Notes: a model not told the origin generated them from the letters alone. A stretch of DNA of 9,049 bases from an uncultured Collinsella sp. (GCA_900548565.1 URKV01000073.1:1-9049), one strand, 5' to 3'; positions 1 to 6,626 are shown, counted from the stretch's first letter. Numbers and translations: made by a program.

Positions 1-1
1 G

Positions 2-1096
2 CTCGACACCCAAGAGCGCGTGCGCGACTTTTTGACCAATGCCGTCGCCAGCGGTCGTGCATCGCACGCCTACCTGTTTTTGGGCGCGCCCGGCGCGGGC
101 AAGCTCGACGCCGCGTGGGCGCTCGCCCAAGCCTTCCTGTGCGAGCAGGATGGCTGCGGCTCATGCGATAGCTGCGTGCGCGTCGCCCGCCATACGCACC
201 CCGACGTGCACTATTACACGCCCGAGAGCGCCACGGGCTACCTCATCGCCCAGACCCGCGAGCTGCTCGACGACGTGCCGCTGGCTCCCATCCGCGCCAA
301 GGCCAAGGTCTACATCATCGACCGTGCCGAGCAGCTGCGCGCCAACACCGCCAACGCACTGCTCAAAACACTCGAGGAGCCGCCCGAGGGCGTCATGTTC
401 ATCTTGCTGGGCACCTCGGCAGACGTGATGCTGCCCACCATCGTGAGCCGCTGTCAGTGCGTGCCGTTTCGGCTGGTGTCGCCCACCGTGGCCGCGCAGG
501 CCGTGAGTCGCGCGACGGGTCAGGATCTCGCACGCTGTCGCATGGCGGTCGCCGTGGCGGGGAGTCCCACGCGCGGCATCGAGTTCCTCAAGAGCGCCGA
601 GCGCCAGGATGCTCGCCGCCAGATGGTCCGTGCCATCGATTCGCTCATCGCTGCCGATGAGGCCGATGTGCTCAGCCGCGCCAAGTCGCTCATCGTCGCC
701 GTTAAGGCGCCGCTCGCCGAGGTCAAGTCCACGCAGGAAAAGGTGCTCGAGCAAAACGCCGATTACCTGTCGCGTGGAGCATTGAAGCAGCTTGAGGACC
801 GCAACAAGCGCGAACTCAACGCGCGCGAGCGTTCGGGTATCATGGAAGCGCTGGCGAGCGCGCGGACGCTCATGCGCGACGTGCTGCTGACGCTTCAGGA
901 CGAGGCGGCCGACGTAGTGAACGAAGACGTGCGCGACACGATCGGGCGGCTTGCCGCCGCGACCAATGTTGCGGGTGCCACGCGGGCGCTCGAGGCAGTC
1001 GCGACCGCCGAGCGCAACATCGCCAGAAACGTTACTCCCCAGCTGGCCATCGAGGTCATGCTGTTCGATATCAGGAAGGCACTGAAATGCCGTTAG
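2..1096 (+). CDS. holB: DNA polymerase III delta-prime subunit, 5'-partial
   Basis: Delta-prime is the clamp-loader subunit that works with DnaX and delta to open and load the beta clamp at the replication fork. The reading frame is open to the left edge: codons before the first possible GTG (20) read LDTQER, which matches the segment normally just upstream of the HAYLF motif, so the true start lies outside the window. Counting from GTG 20, HAYLF is at 16-20, an intact Walker A (GAPGAGK) at 22-28, a four-cysteine zinc module (C41, C46, C49, C52), a Walker-B-like strand ending VYIIDRAEQL (97-106), the LLKTLEEPP segment at 114-122 and the SRC sensor motif at 143-145. The C-terminal collar helices follow to residue 358. 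The stop overlaps the start of ricT, so the two are translated together; tmk commonly precedes holB but would be off the window. An ordinary DnaX is unlikely at this length. Confidence 0.93.
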   Translation, partial: LDTQERVRDFLTNAVASGRASHAYLFLGAPGAGKLDAAWALAQAFLCEQDGCGSCDSCVRVARHTHPDVHYYTPESATGYLIAQTRELLDDVPLAPIRAKAKVYIIDRAEQLRANTANALLKTLEEPPEGVMFILLGTSADVMLPTIVSRCQCVPFRLVSPTVAAQAVSRATGQDLARCRMAVAVAGSPTRGIEFLKSAERQDARRQMVRAIDSLIAADEADVLSRAKSLIVAVKAPLAEVKSTQEKVLEQNADYLSRGALKQLEDRNKRELNARERSGIMEALASARTLMRDVLLTLQDEAADVVNEDVRDTIGRLAAATNVAGATRALEAVATAERNIARNVTPQLAIEVMLFDIRKALKCR

Positions 1097-2787
1097 TCGT
1101 ACCCGTTAAGTTTACCTACGCCTCGCGCGATCTGTGGTTCGATCCGCAGGATCTGGATATCCTCGAGGCCGATTATGCCATTTGCTCCACCGAGCGCGGA
1201 ACCGAGATCGGCCTGGTCACGGCCGATCCCTTTGAGGTGCCGCAAGACGAGATCGGCCAGCCGCTCAAGCCCGTGCTGCGCGTGGCGAGCGACATCGACC
1301 TGCAGCTTGCTGACGACCTGGCCATCCAGGGCGACGAGGCCATGGTCGATTTCCGCCGTCTGGTCAAAGAGCTCGACCTCGAGATGAAGCCGGTCGGCGT
1401 CGAGTACCTGTTTGGCGGCGAGAAGGCCGTGTTCTACTTTGCGGCCGAGGAGCGCGTCGATTTTCGCCAGCTCGTCAAGGATCTGTCCTCGACGCTGCAC
1501 ATTCGCGTCGACATGCGCCAGATTGGCGTGCGCGACGAGACCCGCCTGGTGGGCGGCTATGCCCAGTGCGGACAGGAGCTCTGCTGCACGCGCTTTGGCG
1601 GACAGTTTGAGCCCGTCTCGATCCGCATGGCAAAAGAGCAGGACCTGCCGCTCAACTCGTCCAAGATCAGCGGCGTGTGCGGCCGCCTGATGTGCTGCCT
1701 GCGTTATGAGTTCGAGGCGTACAAGGACTTTAAGAGCCGTGCGCCCAAAAAGAAGACGCTCATCGATACGCCGCTTGGCAAGGCGCGTATCCAGGAATAT
1801 GACACGCCGCGCGAGCAGCTGGTGCTGCGCCTGGAGAACGGCAAAGTCTTTAAGGTCAACCTGGCCGATATGACGTGCTCGGAGGGTTGCAAAAAGAAGG
1901 CCGCCGAGCAGGGCTGCAACTGCCGCCCCGACTGCGTGACGCGCGACGTGCTCGAGCGAATTGAGTCGCCCGAGATGCGCCTGGCGCTCATGGAGCTCGA
2001 TCGCGAGAACGGCGTCGACGTGGGCGATGGCCTGTCGAGCGCCGACCGTCTGGCCGGCACGTCGATGCCCAAGCGCCGTCGTCGCGATGCCGAATCCGAT
2101 GCTCGCGTCGGCCAGGGCCAGGGCGAGGGTCGTGGCCGCGGAAAGGGCCGTGGCAAGGCCGAGGTGCCCGAGGCCGAGGAGGCCGCCGGTGGCCGTCGTC
2201 GTCGCAAGCGCGCGGGCTCGGGCGATGCTACCGAGGCTGCAGCTGCGGGCAAGAACGCCTCTCGCGAGCGCGAGGTTCAGCAGCCCCAGCAGCAGAATCG
2301 CGGCGGCGGCATGAACCCCACACGTCGCCGCCGCCGTCATCTGTCGAGCGAGGAGCGCGAGGACGCCTTCCGCGCCGCAGCTGCTCGCGAGGCTGGTGCC
2401 GCTTCCAAGGGTGGTTCGGGTTCCGATACGCCTGCCGACAAGGGCGGCAAGTCGCGTGGCGAGGAGGAACGCGCGCCGCGTCCGCGCCGTCGCCATTCCT
2501 CGGGCGCGCAACAGAAGCCCTCAGTGCCCTCCGTGGCCGATCAGGTCTCGGATGGCGAGGTCAAGGTCACGCGCCGTCGTCCCGGAGATGGCGGGGGAGC
2601 GGCTGCCAAGGCTTCGCGTGGCGCCGCTCGTGACGAGCGCGAGCCGCGCGAGGATCGCGGTGGCGAGGGCTCGGCCGACCAGGGCCAAAAGCGCCGTCGC
2701 CGTCGCCGTTCCCGCAAGCCGCGCCAGGATGGTGGCGAGGGCTCGACCCCGTCTTCGTCCGCACCACAACCGCCTGCCGGCGAATAA
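1087..2787 (+). CDS. ricT: PSP1-domain protein RicT (YaaT) with arginine-rich C-terminal tail
   Basis: RicT (YaaT) is the PSP1-domain member of the RicA-RicF-RicT Fe-S complex that in Bacillus helps RNase Y process mRNAs and affects competence and sporulation. The ATG overlaps the holB stop by ten bases and has AGGAAGG at 1073-1079. Residues 1-260 are the conserved part: a PSP1 region with C161, C166, C167, C198, C203 and C204 in GGYAQCGQELCC and CGRLMCC contexts, the cysteines expected to ligate Fe-S. A second cluster follows (C264, C268, C277, C279, C283). From about residue 329 to 566 the chain is low-complexity, with arginine blocks at 330-333, 370-374, 413-417, 467-469, 497-499 and 536-541 among Gly, Ala, Glu, Gln and Ser. 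The family is usually near 270-300 residues, so the tail roughly doubles it. The role of the tail is inferred (RNA or ribosome contact), not shown. The holB-ricT order is the same in many Firmicutes. Confidence 0.9.
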   Translation: MPLVVPVKFTYASRDLWFDPQDLDILEADYAICSTERGTEIGLVTADPFEVPQDEIGQPLKPVLRVASDIDLQLADDLAIQGDEAMVDFRRLVKELDLEMKPVGVEYLFGGEKAVFYFAAEERVDFRQLVKDLSSTLHIRVDMRQIGVRDETRLVGGYAQCGQELCCTRFGGQFEPVSIRMAKEQDLPLNSSKISGVCGRLMCCLRYEFEAYKDFKSRAPKKKTLIDTPLGKARIQEYDTPREQLVLRLENGKVFKVNLADMTCSEGCKKKAAEQGCNCRPDCVTRDVLERIESPEMRLALMELDRENGVDVGDGLSSADRLAGTSMPKRRRRDAESDARVGQGQGEGRGRGKGRGKAEVPEAEEAAGGRRRRKRAGSGDATEAAAAGKNASREREVQQPQQQNRGGGMNPTRRRRRHLSSEEREDAFRAAAAREAGAASKGGSGSDTPADKGGKSRGEEERAPRPRRRHSSGAQQKPSVPSVADQVSDGEVKVTRRRPGDGGGAAAKASRGAARDEREPREDRGGEGSADQGQKRRRRRRSRKPRQDGGEGSTPSSSAPQPPAGE

Positions 2788-2815
2788 CGCCCGCGAGCGG
2801 ATTTAGCCCGCCTTG

Positions 2816-2838
2816 CCCCGAGCGCATCGGGGTATCAT
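2816..2838 (+). promoter_or_regulatory. Small hairpin abutting a TATCAT -10-like box, possible comF promoter
   Basis: CCCCGA (2816-2821) and TCGGGG (2827-2832) form a 6-bp hairpin with loop GCGCA. It is followed immediately by TATCAT (2833-2838), which resembles a -10 box and would start RNA near 2844, just ahead of the comF leader hairpin. No good -35 box stands 16-18 bases upstream; TTGCCC at 2813 is only 14 bases away. There is no T-run, so the hairpin is not a classical terminator for ricT. Promoter status is a guess. Confidence 0.3.
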
Positions 2839-2850
2839 AGCGCCGAATCA

Positions 2851-2886
2851 ACAACCCTCCCTGCGACCGAACGTAGGGAGGGTTGT
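2851..2886 (+). promoter_or_regulatory. Leader hairpin that sequesters the comF ribosome binding site
   Basis: Bases 2851-2865 pair with 2872-2886: twelve perfect pairs (ACAACCCTCCCT with AGGGAGGGTTGT) extended by three inner pairs (one G-T), closing a 6-base loop ACCGAA. The 3' arm contains AGGGAGGG (2875-2882), the only good Shine-Dalgarno for the TTG start at 2890. The base of the stem is only three bases from that start. No T-tract follows, so it is not a normal intrinsic terminator. The arrangement suggests translational control of comF. Confidence 0.6.
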
Positions 2887-2889
2887 GTC

Positions 2890-3696
2890 TTGAAGAGCCA
2901 TCTGAACATATTGAGCTGTCTGCAGGGTGCCGGTGCCCTACCGTTTGCGGACGAATTGCTACCGTTTGCCGAGCGGGTGGCACGCGAGGCGCTCGAGGCA
3001 TTGTCGCCAACACGATGTGCCGGCTGCGAGCGCGCCGGTGCGCTTATTTGCCAAGACTGCCTGGCTGCGCTCACGCTCATCGACCCACGTCATAGCTGCA
3101 CCCGATGCGGCGCCCCGTTTGGGGATTTGCTGTGCACTGAGTGTTCGGTCGAGGGCACGTCCTCGGCAATGACGGAGGCGCTCGACCGCTGCCTGGCGTG
3201 CGCCGTCTATGCGCATCCGCTGCCGCGCATCATTAAAGCGTACAAGGATGCGGGCGAGCGACGTCTGGCTCCGTATCTGGCGGAGCTGCTCTACGACACC
3301 GCCCTGCATGCCCAGGTCGTAGCGCCCGATCGCTACGGAGGTGTGCTGTCCGGTGCGGATGCGGTGGTGTTTGTGCCTGCGACGACGGCAGCGTTTCGGC
3401 GGCGTGGTTTTGATCATATGGAGGCTATTGCGCGCCCATTTTGCGAGCTGTCGGGTGTTCCCCTGCTCGATGCCCTCGTCAAGTACGGGCATGGCGACCA
3501 GCGCGAACTCGGTCGTGAGGAGCGCCGCGAGCGTGCCCAAGGCATGTACGAGACGGTTGAGGACGTGCACGGCCGCCGCTTGCTGCTTATCGATGACGTT
3601 ATCACCACGGGCGCGACGATGGCAGCGGCTTCGGCGGAACTCAAGCGCGCCGGCGCCGTAGCGGTCGATGGCCTCGCTATCGCACGCGTTTGGTAG
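2890..3696 (+). CDS. comF: ComF-family phosphoribosyltransferase-like protein (competence)
   Basis: ComF/ComFC proteins are cytosolic, needed for natural DNA uptake in several bacteria, and combine zinc fingers with a type I phosphoribosyltransferase fold. Eight cysteines form CxxC pairs at 43/46, 54/57, 70/73 and 82/85. The segment IIKAYKDAGERRLAPYL (114-130) and RRGFDH (171-176; the family usually has RGFNQ) match the fold. The PRPP-binding loop LLLIDDVITTGAT is at 231-243. The total of 268 residues is slightly long because about 30 residues precede the usual first finger. I chose TTG 2890 because AGGGAGGG ends seven bases upstream and the next in-frame ATG lies beyond the fingers; a later GTG near residue 30 remains possible. 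It is followed after ten bases by the next gene, so they probably share a transcript. No other competence genes are visible. Confidence 0.88.
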   Translation: MKSHLNILSCLQGAGALPFADELLPFAERVAREALEALSPTRCAGCERAGALICQDCLAALTLIDPRHSCTRCGAPFGDLLCTECSVEGTSSAMTEALDRCLACAVYAHPLPRIIKAYKDAGERRLAPYLAELLYDTALHAQVVAPDRYGGVLSGADAVVFVPATTAAFRRRGFDHMEAIARPFCELSGVPLLDALVKYGHGDQRELGREERRERAQGMYETVEDVHGRRLLLIDDVITTGATMAAASAELKRAGAVAVDGLAIARVW

Positions 3697-3706
3697 GGGT
3701 GGTTTT

Positions 3707-4816
3707 GTGGCAGTGAAGATTGAGCGGCGCAACGAGCCGACAGACGAACAGCTAGCGGCTTCCGTAATCCTAACGGGCGCCTCGGCGCTACGCATGATGC
3801 GCGCCGAACGCCGGCAGATGGGCTACATAAGCTGGAAGGACCTCGATCCCGATGAAGAGCGCCGTGTGCTGCGCACGTCGTCGCCCTCGACCGAGGACAT
3901 CTATCTTCCCGACTTGGTGCGGATTGGGGCCGCAAGCGGCGAGGTGCAAGAAGATCTTTGCTTGCTGGTGGGATCTGCGGCGCAGCGCCGCCGCATGCCT
4001 GGCGTGGGCTGGTCCGTATGCTCCGGGTTGCCCGCCGGCTCGATTCTAGAGGTGGAACCGGGGGTGTACAGTCTATCTCCCGAGGCCCTTTGCGTAGCCG
4101 TCGCGCGCGAGGTCGGCTGCATCCAGGCATTTGCCCTGGCCCAGGAGCTGTGCTCTAAGATTTCGCTGAGTGACCGCGGGAAGTATCTGCCTCCCTACAC
4201 CTCGCCCGTTACGAATAAACTTGCAAAGGACAAGGACCAGCCAGCAGACGTGGGCTACTTTGAGGTTGAGCCGGTGCTGACGCCCGATCGTCTGGCAGAT
4301 TACCTCGCGGTATGCAAGGGGAATGCGGCCAAACAACTGCAGCGTCTGTGTCCCTACTTGTCAGAAAACCTGCGCTCGCCCATGGAGTGCATCATGCTCG
4401 CTCTGTTTTCGCTTCCGTTTTCCTATGGCGGATTTGCCTGCGGTCCCTTTAAGACCGACTACAAGATCGAGTTCGATGACCGCGCGCAGGCAATCTCGGG
4501 GATGTCGCACGCAGTTTGCGATGCGTATCAGGAAACAGCCCGGTTTGACCTGGAATACAACGGTGAGCTGGGCCATTCCTCCCGGAGGGGACGTATCCAT
4601 GATGAAAAACGCAACACGGGCTTGATTACTATGGGAATCGAGGTTGCGACGGTCAACAACGAAATGCTCCGCGACATGGAAGCGATGGAAGCGCTCGCAT
4701 GGCGCATCCACCAGCGTATGGGTAAGCGATATCAGAATCGCGTAGAGGCTCGTCGAAAGAGGCAAGATGCTCTGCTGAATACGCTCCGAGCGTGCTTTGG
4801 GCTCAAACCAGCGTAA
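3707..4816 (+). CDS. Unrecognised protein with PD-(D/E)XK-like C-terminal region
   Basis: I do not recognise a named family. I chose GTG 3707 because AGGGG (3695-3699) is seven bases upstream and the gene then follows the comF stop by ten bases; an upstream ATG at 3668 would overlap comF and lacks a site. The product has 369 residues and no signal peptide or membrane segment. The middle (about 110-165) resembles regulator or AbiEi-like proteins in style only (a PAGSILEVEPGVYSLSPEAL stretch). The last third has D251 (TDYKIEF), then a strand with E283 (DLEYNGELGH), H290, D299 and a KRNTGLITMGIEVATVN segment. This follows the DUF559/Vsr-like order (an acidic strand, an ExDG-type strand with a following His, then a D..R..L..LG..V strand). 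A basic, charged C-terminus follows. Nuclease activity is inferred from this pattern alone; a role with comF is unknown. Confidence 0.75.
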   Translation: MAVKIERRNEPTDEQLAASVILTGASALRMMRAERRQMGYISWKDLDPDEERRVLRTSSPSTEDIYLPDLVRIGAASGEVQEDLCLLVGSAAQRRRMPGVGWSVCSGLPAGSILEVEPGVYSLSPEALCVAVAREVGCIQAFALAQELCSKISLSDRGKYLPPYTSPVTNKLAKDKDQPADVGYFEVEPVLTPDRLADYLAVCKGNAAKQLQRLCPYLSENLRSPMECIMLALFSLPFSYGGFACGPFKTDYKIEFDDRAQAISGMSHAVCDAYQETARFDLEYNGELGHSSRRGRIHDEKRNTGLITMGIEVATVNNEMLRDMEAMEALAWRIHQRMGKRYQNRVEARRKRQDALLNTLRACFGLKPA

Positions 4817-4851
4817 AACTATGGCTTTATAGGGGGTCTGTTTATATGCTC

Positions 4852-5068
4852 TGTGCAAAAAACGGCAAATATGAGTACTGTTACTAGATTAGTGACAGCA
4901 AAAACAAAGAAACTTGGGCCGATAATCTGGATTCAGCGAAGAGATAATAAACGAATGTGGAATATCTTGGCGCCAAGCAGGCTGTGCGGAACTCAAAAAG
5001 GGCTCGTGAGGTGGTAATACGCTGCTACTAAATTGGTAACAGTACTCATATTTGCCGTTTTTTGCACA
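4852..5068. repeat. 217-bp element bounded by perfect 33-bp inverted repeats
   Basis: The left arm (4852-4884) begins TGTGCAAAAAACGGC and the right arm (5036-5068) is its exact reverse complement over all 33 bases. The symmetry continues inward at 10 of 15 positions (4885-4899 against 5021-5035). The 151-bp interior is AT-richer than its surroundings, has no convincing gene and contains a 12-bp palindrome CTTGGCGCCAAG at 4966-4977. I see no target-site duplication at the edges and no transposase. It looks like a miniature inverted-repeat element or a dispersed intergenic repeat; a long-armed RNA hairpin is an alternative. Copy number cannot be judged here. Confidence 0.8.
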
Positions 5069-5070
5069 CG

Positions 5071-5131
5071 GCACCCTGAGACGGGTGCCCCGGGGCTCCC
5101 CGTGGGGGAGCTCCGGGCTTCATGGGGGCAC
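5071..5131. other. GC-rich nested and competing hairpins
   Basis: GCACCC (5071-5076) can pair with GGGTGC (5083-5088). An exclusive alternative pairs GTGCCCC (5085-5091) with GGGGCAC (5125-5131), enclosing a tight hairpin of 5091-5101 with 5105-5115 (eleven pairs including one G-T, loop GTG; base 5091 is shared). No T-run follows. It lies directly between the inverted-repeat element and the ncRNA promoter. It may insulate the promoter or end upstream transcripts; the function is unknown. Confidence 0.5.
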
Positions 5132-5189
5132 GAATGGTCCGCCCCGACCTGCGAAATCTGTGCTCGCGATGCGAATAACGTCCCTAACC

Positions 5190-5218
5190 TTAAACTATAG
5201 CTTGAACTTAGCTATAAT
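5190..5218 (+). promoter_or_regulatory. Promoter of the structured RNA / lipoprotein region with a dyad over the -10
   Basis: A perfect TATAAT lies at 5213-5218. TTAAAC (5190-5195) is 17 bases upstream as a weak -35 match. TATAGCT (5196-5202) and AGCTATA (5210-5216) form a 7-bp inverted repeat with a 7-bp spacer that overlaps the -10, as a repressor operator would. The predicted RNA start is near 5225. It is the best sigma70-type -10 in the window. Confidence 0.6.
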
Positions 5219-5219
5219 G

Positions 5220-5546
5220 CGCTACGTTCCTGCCAGGCTGTGGTTGCGGACGGACGAAATGCCCATCCTAGTCCAAGACAGACGCGGTCAAAGGGATCCA
5301 CGTAAGCGACCGCGTGCGCGCGGCGCGATCATGGCGCGTCCTAGATGTAAGCCGCACCGTCCGTTCTACTTTCTTTGGGGCAATACCGCCTCGCGGGCGA
5401 GCGGGCCAGTCGTGAAGGTGGCTGCGGCCTCCCGAGCAAACGCCCCGGTGCGCAAGTGTGGGGTCAAATACCAGGTCAGCTGGTGGGAACAACCCGATAT
5501 TCCGTGCGGGGCACGGATCGTATACGACACAGAAGGCAGGGTAGTG
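5220..5546 (+). ncRNA. Large structured RNA candidate (possible raiA-class ncRNA)
   Basis: The ends pair over about 320 bases: 5220-5225 with 5541-5546, 5229-5234 (CCTGCC) with 5535-5540, and 5238-5242 (CTGTG) with 5528-5532. Inside are 5247-5253 with 5357-5363 (7 pairs), 5282-5289 with 5308-5315 (8 perfect pairs), 5390-5393 with 5398-5401, 5443-5446 with 5460-5463 topped by a GCAA tetraloop, 5470-5474 with 5480-5484, 5485-5487 with 5493-5495, and 5501-5507 with 5511-5517. The region uses codons unlike its neighbours, and no ribosome site supports a protein. A strong -10 stands just upstream; a start near 5225 would leave out the outermost helix but keep the rest. raiA-class RNAs are known in Actinobacteria near raiA and comFC genes, and both flank this locus. 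RNase P and tmRNA signature sequences are absent. The class assignment is an inference; a long 5' leader of the lipoprotein gene is the alternative. Confidence 0.6.
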
Positions 5547-5567
5547 GACATGGTGAGGGGCAGCTTG

Positions 5568-6560
5568 ATGCATGCGGCTCGGTTAGGTGCTGGGGCCGCG
5601 GCGGTCATTGCCGTTTTGGGCCTGAGCGGATGCGCGTTCAATCCACTGTCCACGTTCACGACGCCCACGATCGACCAGATCGAGCGCGAGACCGTTACCC
5701 CCACGGTATCGGACGATGCCCTGGTCACGCCGGGAACCCTGACGGTCGCCCTCGATACGTCCGATGCACCGCAGGCCATGCAGGATGCCGACGGAAACCT
5801 CACGGGCTATGCGGTCGATGCCGCTCGTGCCCTCGCATGCCGCATGGGTCTCAAGGTCGCCTTTGTCGATGCGTCCTCGGCCGATTCCGCGCTCAGCGAT
5901 AAAAAGGCGGACATCTTCATTGGCGACATCAAGTCTGCGGGCGGCGACATCAGCTCGCTTGGCACCTGTCTGTACGATGCCGCCGCCGTATTCGGCAAGA
6001 GCAGTGACGGCGAGTCGCTGAGCGTTTCCACCGAAACGTTTAACACCGCTACCCTGGGCGTTCAGACCTCCTCGGCCTCGCAGGAGGCGCTCGCCAAGCA
6101 AAGCATCACCGCCAACCAAAAGACCTTTTCCAACATCAATGAGTGCTTTGAGGCGCTCGAGTCGGGCGAGGTCGATTACGTGATCTGTGATTCCACGGCT
6201 GGTGGCTACCTCGCGCGTCTGATGAGCCAGATCTCCTATGTCGGTACGCTCGAGGCGCCCTCCACGCTTGGCGTCGCAGGTCTTAGCTCTAATGATGAGC
6301 TGTGCCGTGCCGTGAGCGATGCCCTCGATGGCATCACGGTCGATGGCACGCTCGAGGCAGTCCACTGCGTCTGGTACGGACAGATGCCCTATGACCTTAC
6401 CGCCAAGACCGTTTCGGGGGCCAATGTGCAGGCATCCGACTCCACGTCCAACGAGACCGAGTCCTCCGATGACGACGCCTCTGATAACAACAGCGACGGC
6501 CCGTCGTCTAGCCAGGAGGGCACCATCACCGACGATGGCATCAACAAGCTCAATAGCTAG
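5568..6560 (+). CDS. Orphan solute-binding lipoprotein (SBP_bac_3-like)
   Basis: The product is an extracellular, lipid-anchored binding protein of the family that delivers amino acids or similar solutes to ABC importers. The first 22 residues form a lipoprotein signal (R5, a hydrophobic stretch, then LSGC with the lipidated C22). Residues about 52-280 have the SBP_bac_3 style: GTLTVALDTSDAP at 56-68, GNLTGYAVDAARALA at 76-90, KKADIFIGDI (112-121), an LGVQTSSASQEAL segment (163-175), ECFEALESGEVDYVICD (192-208) and a final helix. Residues 288-330 are a Ser/Asp/Asn/Glu-rich acidic tail. I chose ATG 5568 because GAGGGG (5555-5560) precedes it; ATG 5550 in the same frame would add six residues and its upstream site would lie in the RNA closing helix. 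No permease or ATPase gene adjoins it, so it may serve a distant transporter or act as a sensor. A terminator follows. Confidence 0.85.
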   Translation: MHAARLGAGAAAVIAVLGLSGCAFNPLSTFTTPTIDQIERETVTPTVSDDALVTPGTLTVALDTSDAPQAMQDADGNLTGYAVDAARALACRMGLKVAFVDASSADSALSDKKADIFIGDIKSAGGDISSLGTCLYDAAAVFGKSSDGESLSVSTETFNTATLGVQTSSASQEALAKQSITANQKTFSNINECFEALESGEVDYVICDSTAGGYLARLMSQISYVGTLEAPSTLGVAGLSSNDELCRAVSDALDGITVDGTLEAVHCVWYGQMPYDLTAKTVSGANVQASDSTSNETESSDDDASDNNSDGPSSSQEGTITDDGINKLNS

Positions 6561-6626
6561 TTATTGGTAGGGGTGGCGCCTGCCACACGCTGAACAAGGC
6601 GCTTCTTCACGGTTTCAACACGCATG

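Noticed and set aside
1093..2511. 472-residue - strand reading frame opposite ricT
   Set aside because: It is the antisense shadow of a strongly conserved gene in GC-rich DNA, with an Ala/Leu-rich product and no domain.
2816..2832. Terminator of ricT
   Set aside because: The stem is only six pairs and is followed by GTATCAT rather than a T-run.
3690..3702. TTGGTAGGGGTGG shared with 6564-6576
   Set aside because: A 13-base match just after two stop codons. One copy is a ribosome site for the next gene and the other lies before a terminator; it is too short and without context to call a repeat.
4889..5074. 61-residue reading frame on the - strand inside the inverted-repeat element
   Set aside because: It starts within the repeat arm with no ribosome site and resembles no family. 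It could be real only if the same peptide is conserved with silent changes in other copies.
5220..5546. RNase P RNA or tmRNA as the identity of the structured RNA
   Set aside because: The RNase P helix P4 sequence near GAGGAAAGTCC and the GGTAA segment are missing; only a short ACAGAAGG resembles its 3' end. There is no tRNA-like T-arm or CCA end as in tmRNA.
5052..5567. Long in-frame upstream extension of the lipoprotein reading frame
   Set aside because: It runs through the inverted-repeat arm, the GC-rich hairpins and the structured RNA, uses rare Arg and Leu codons, has no ribosome site, and would place a clear lipoprotein signal in the middle of a protein.
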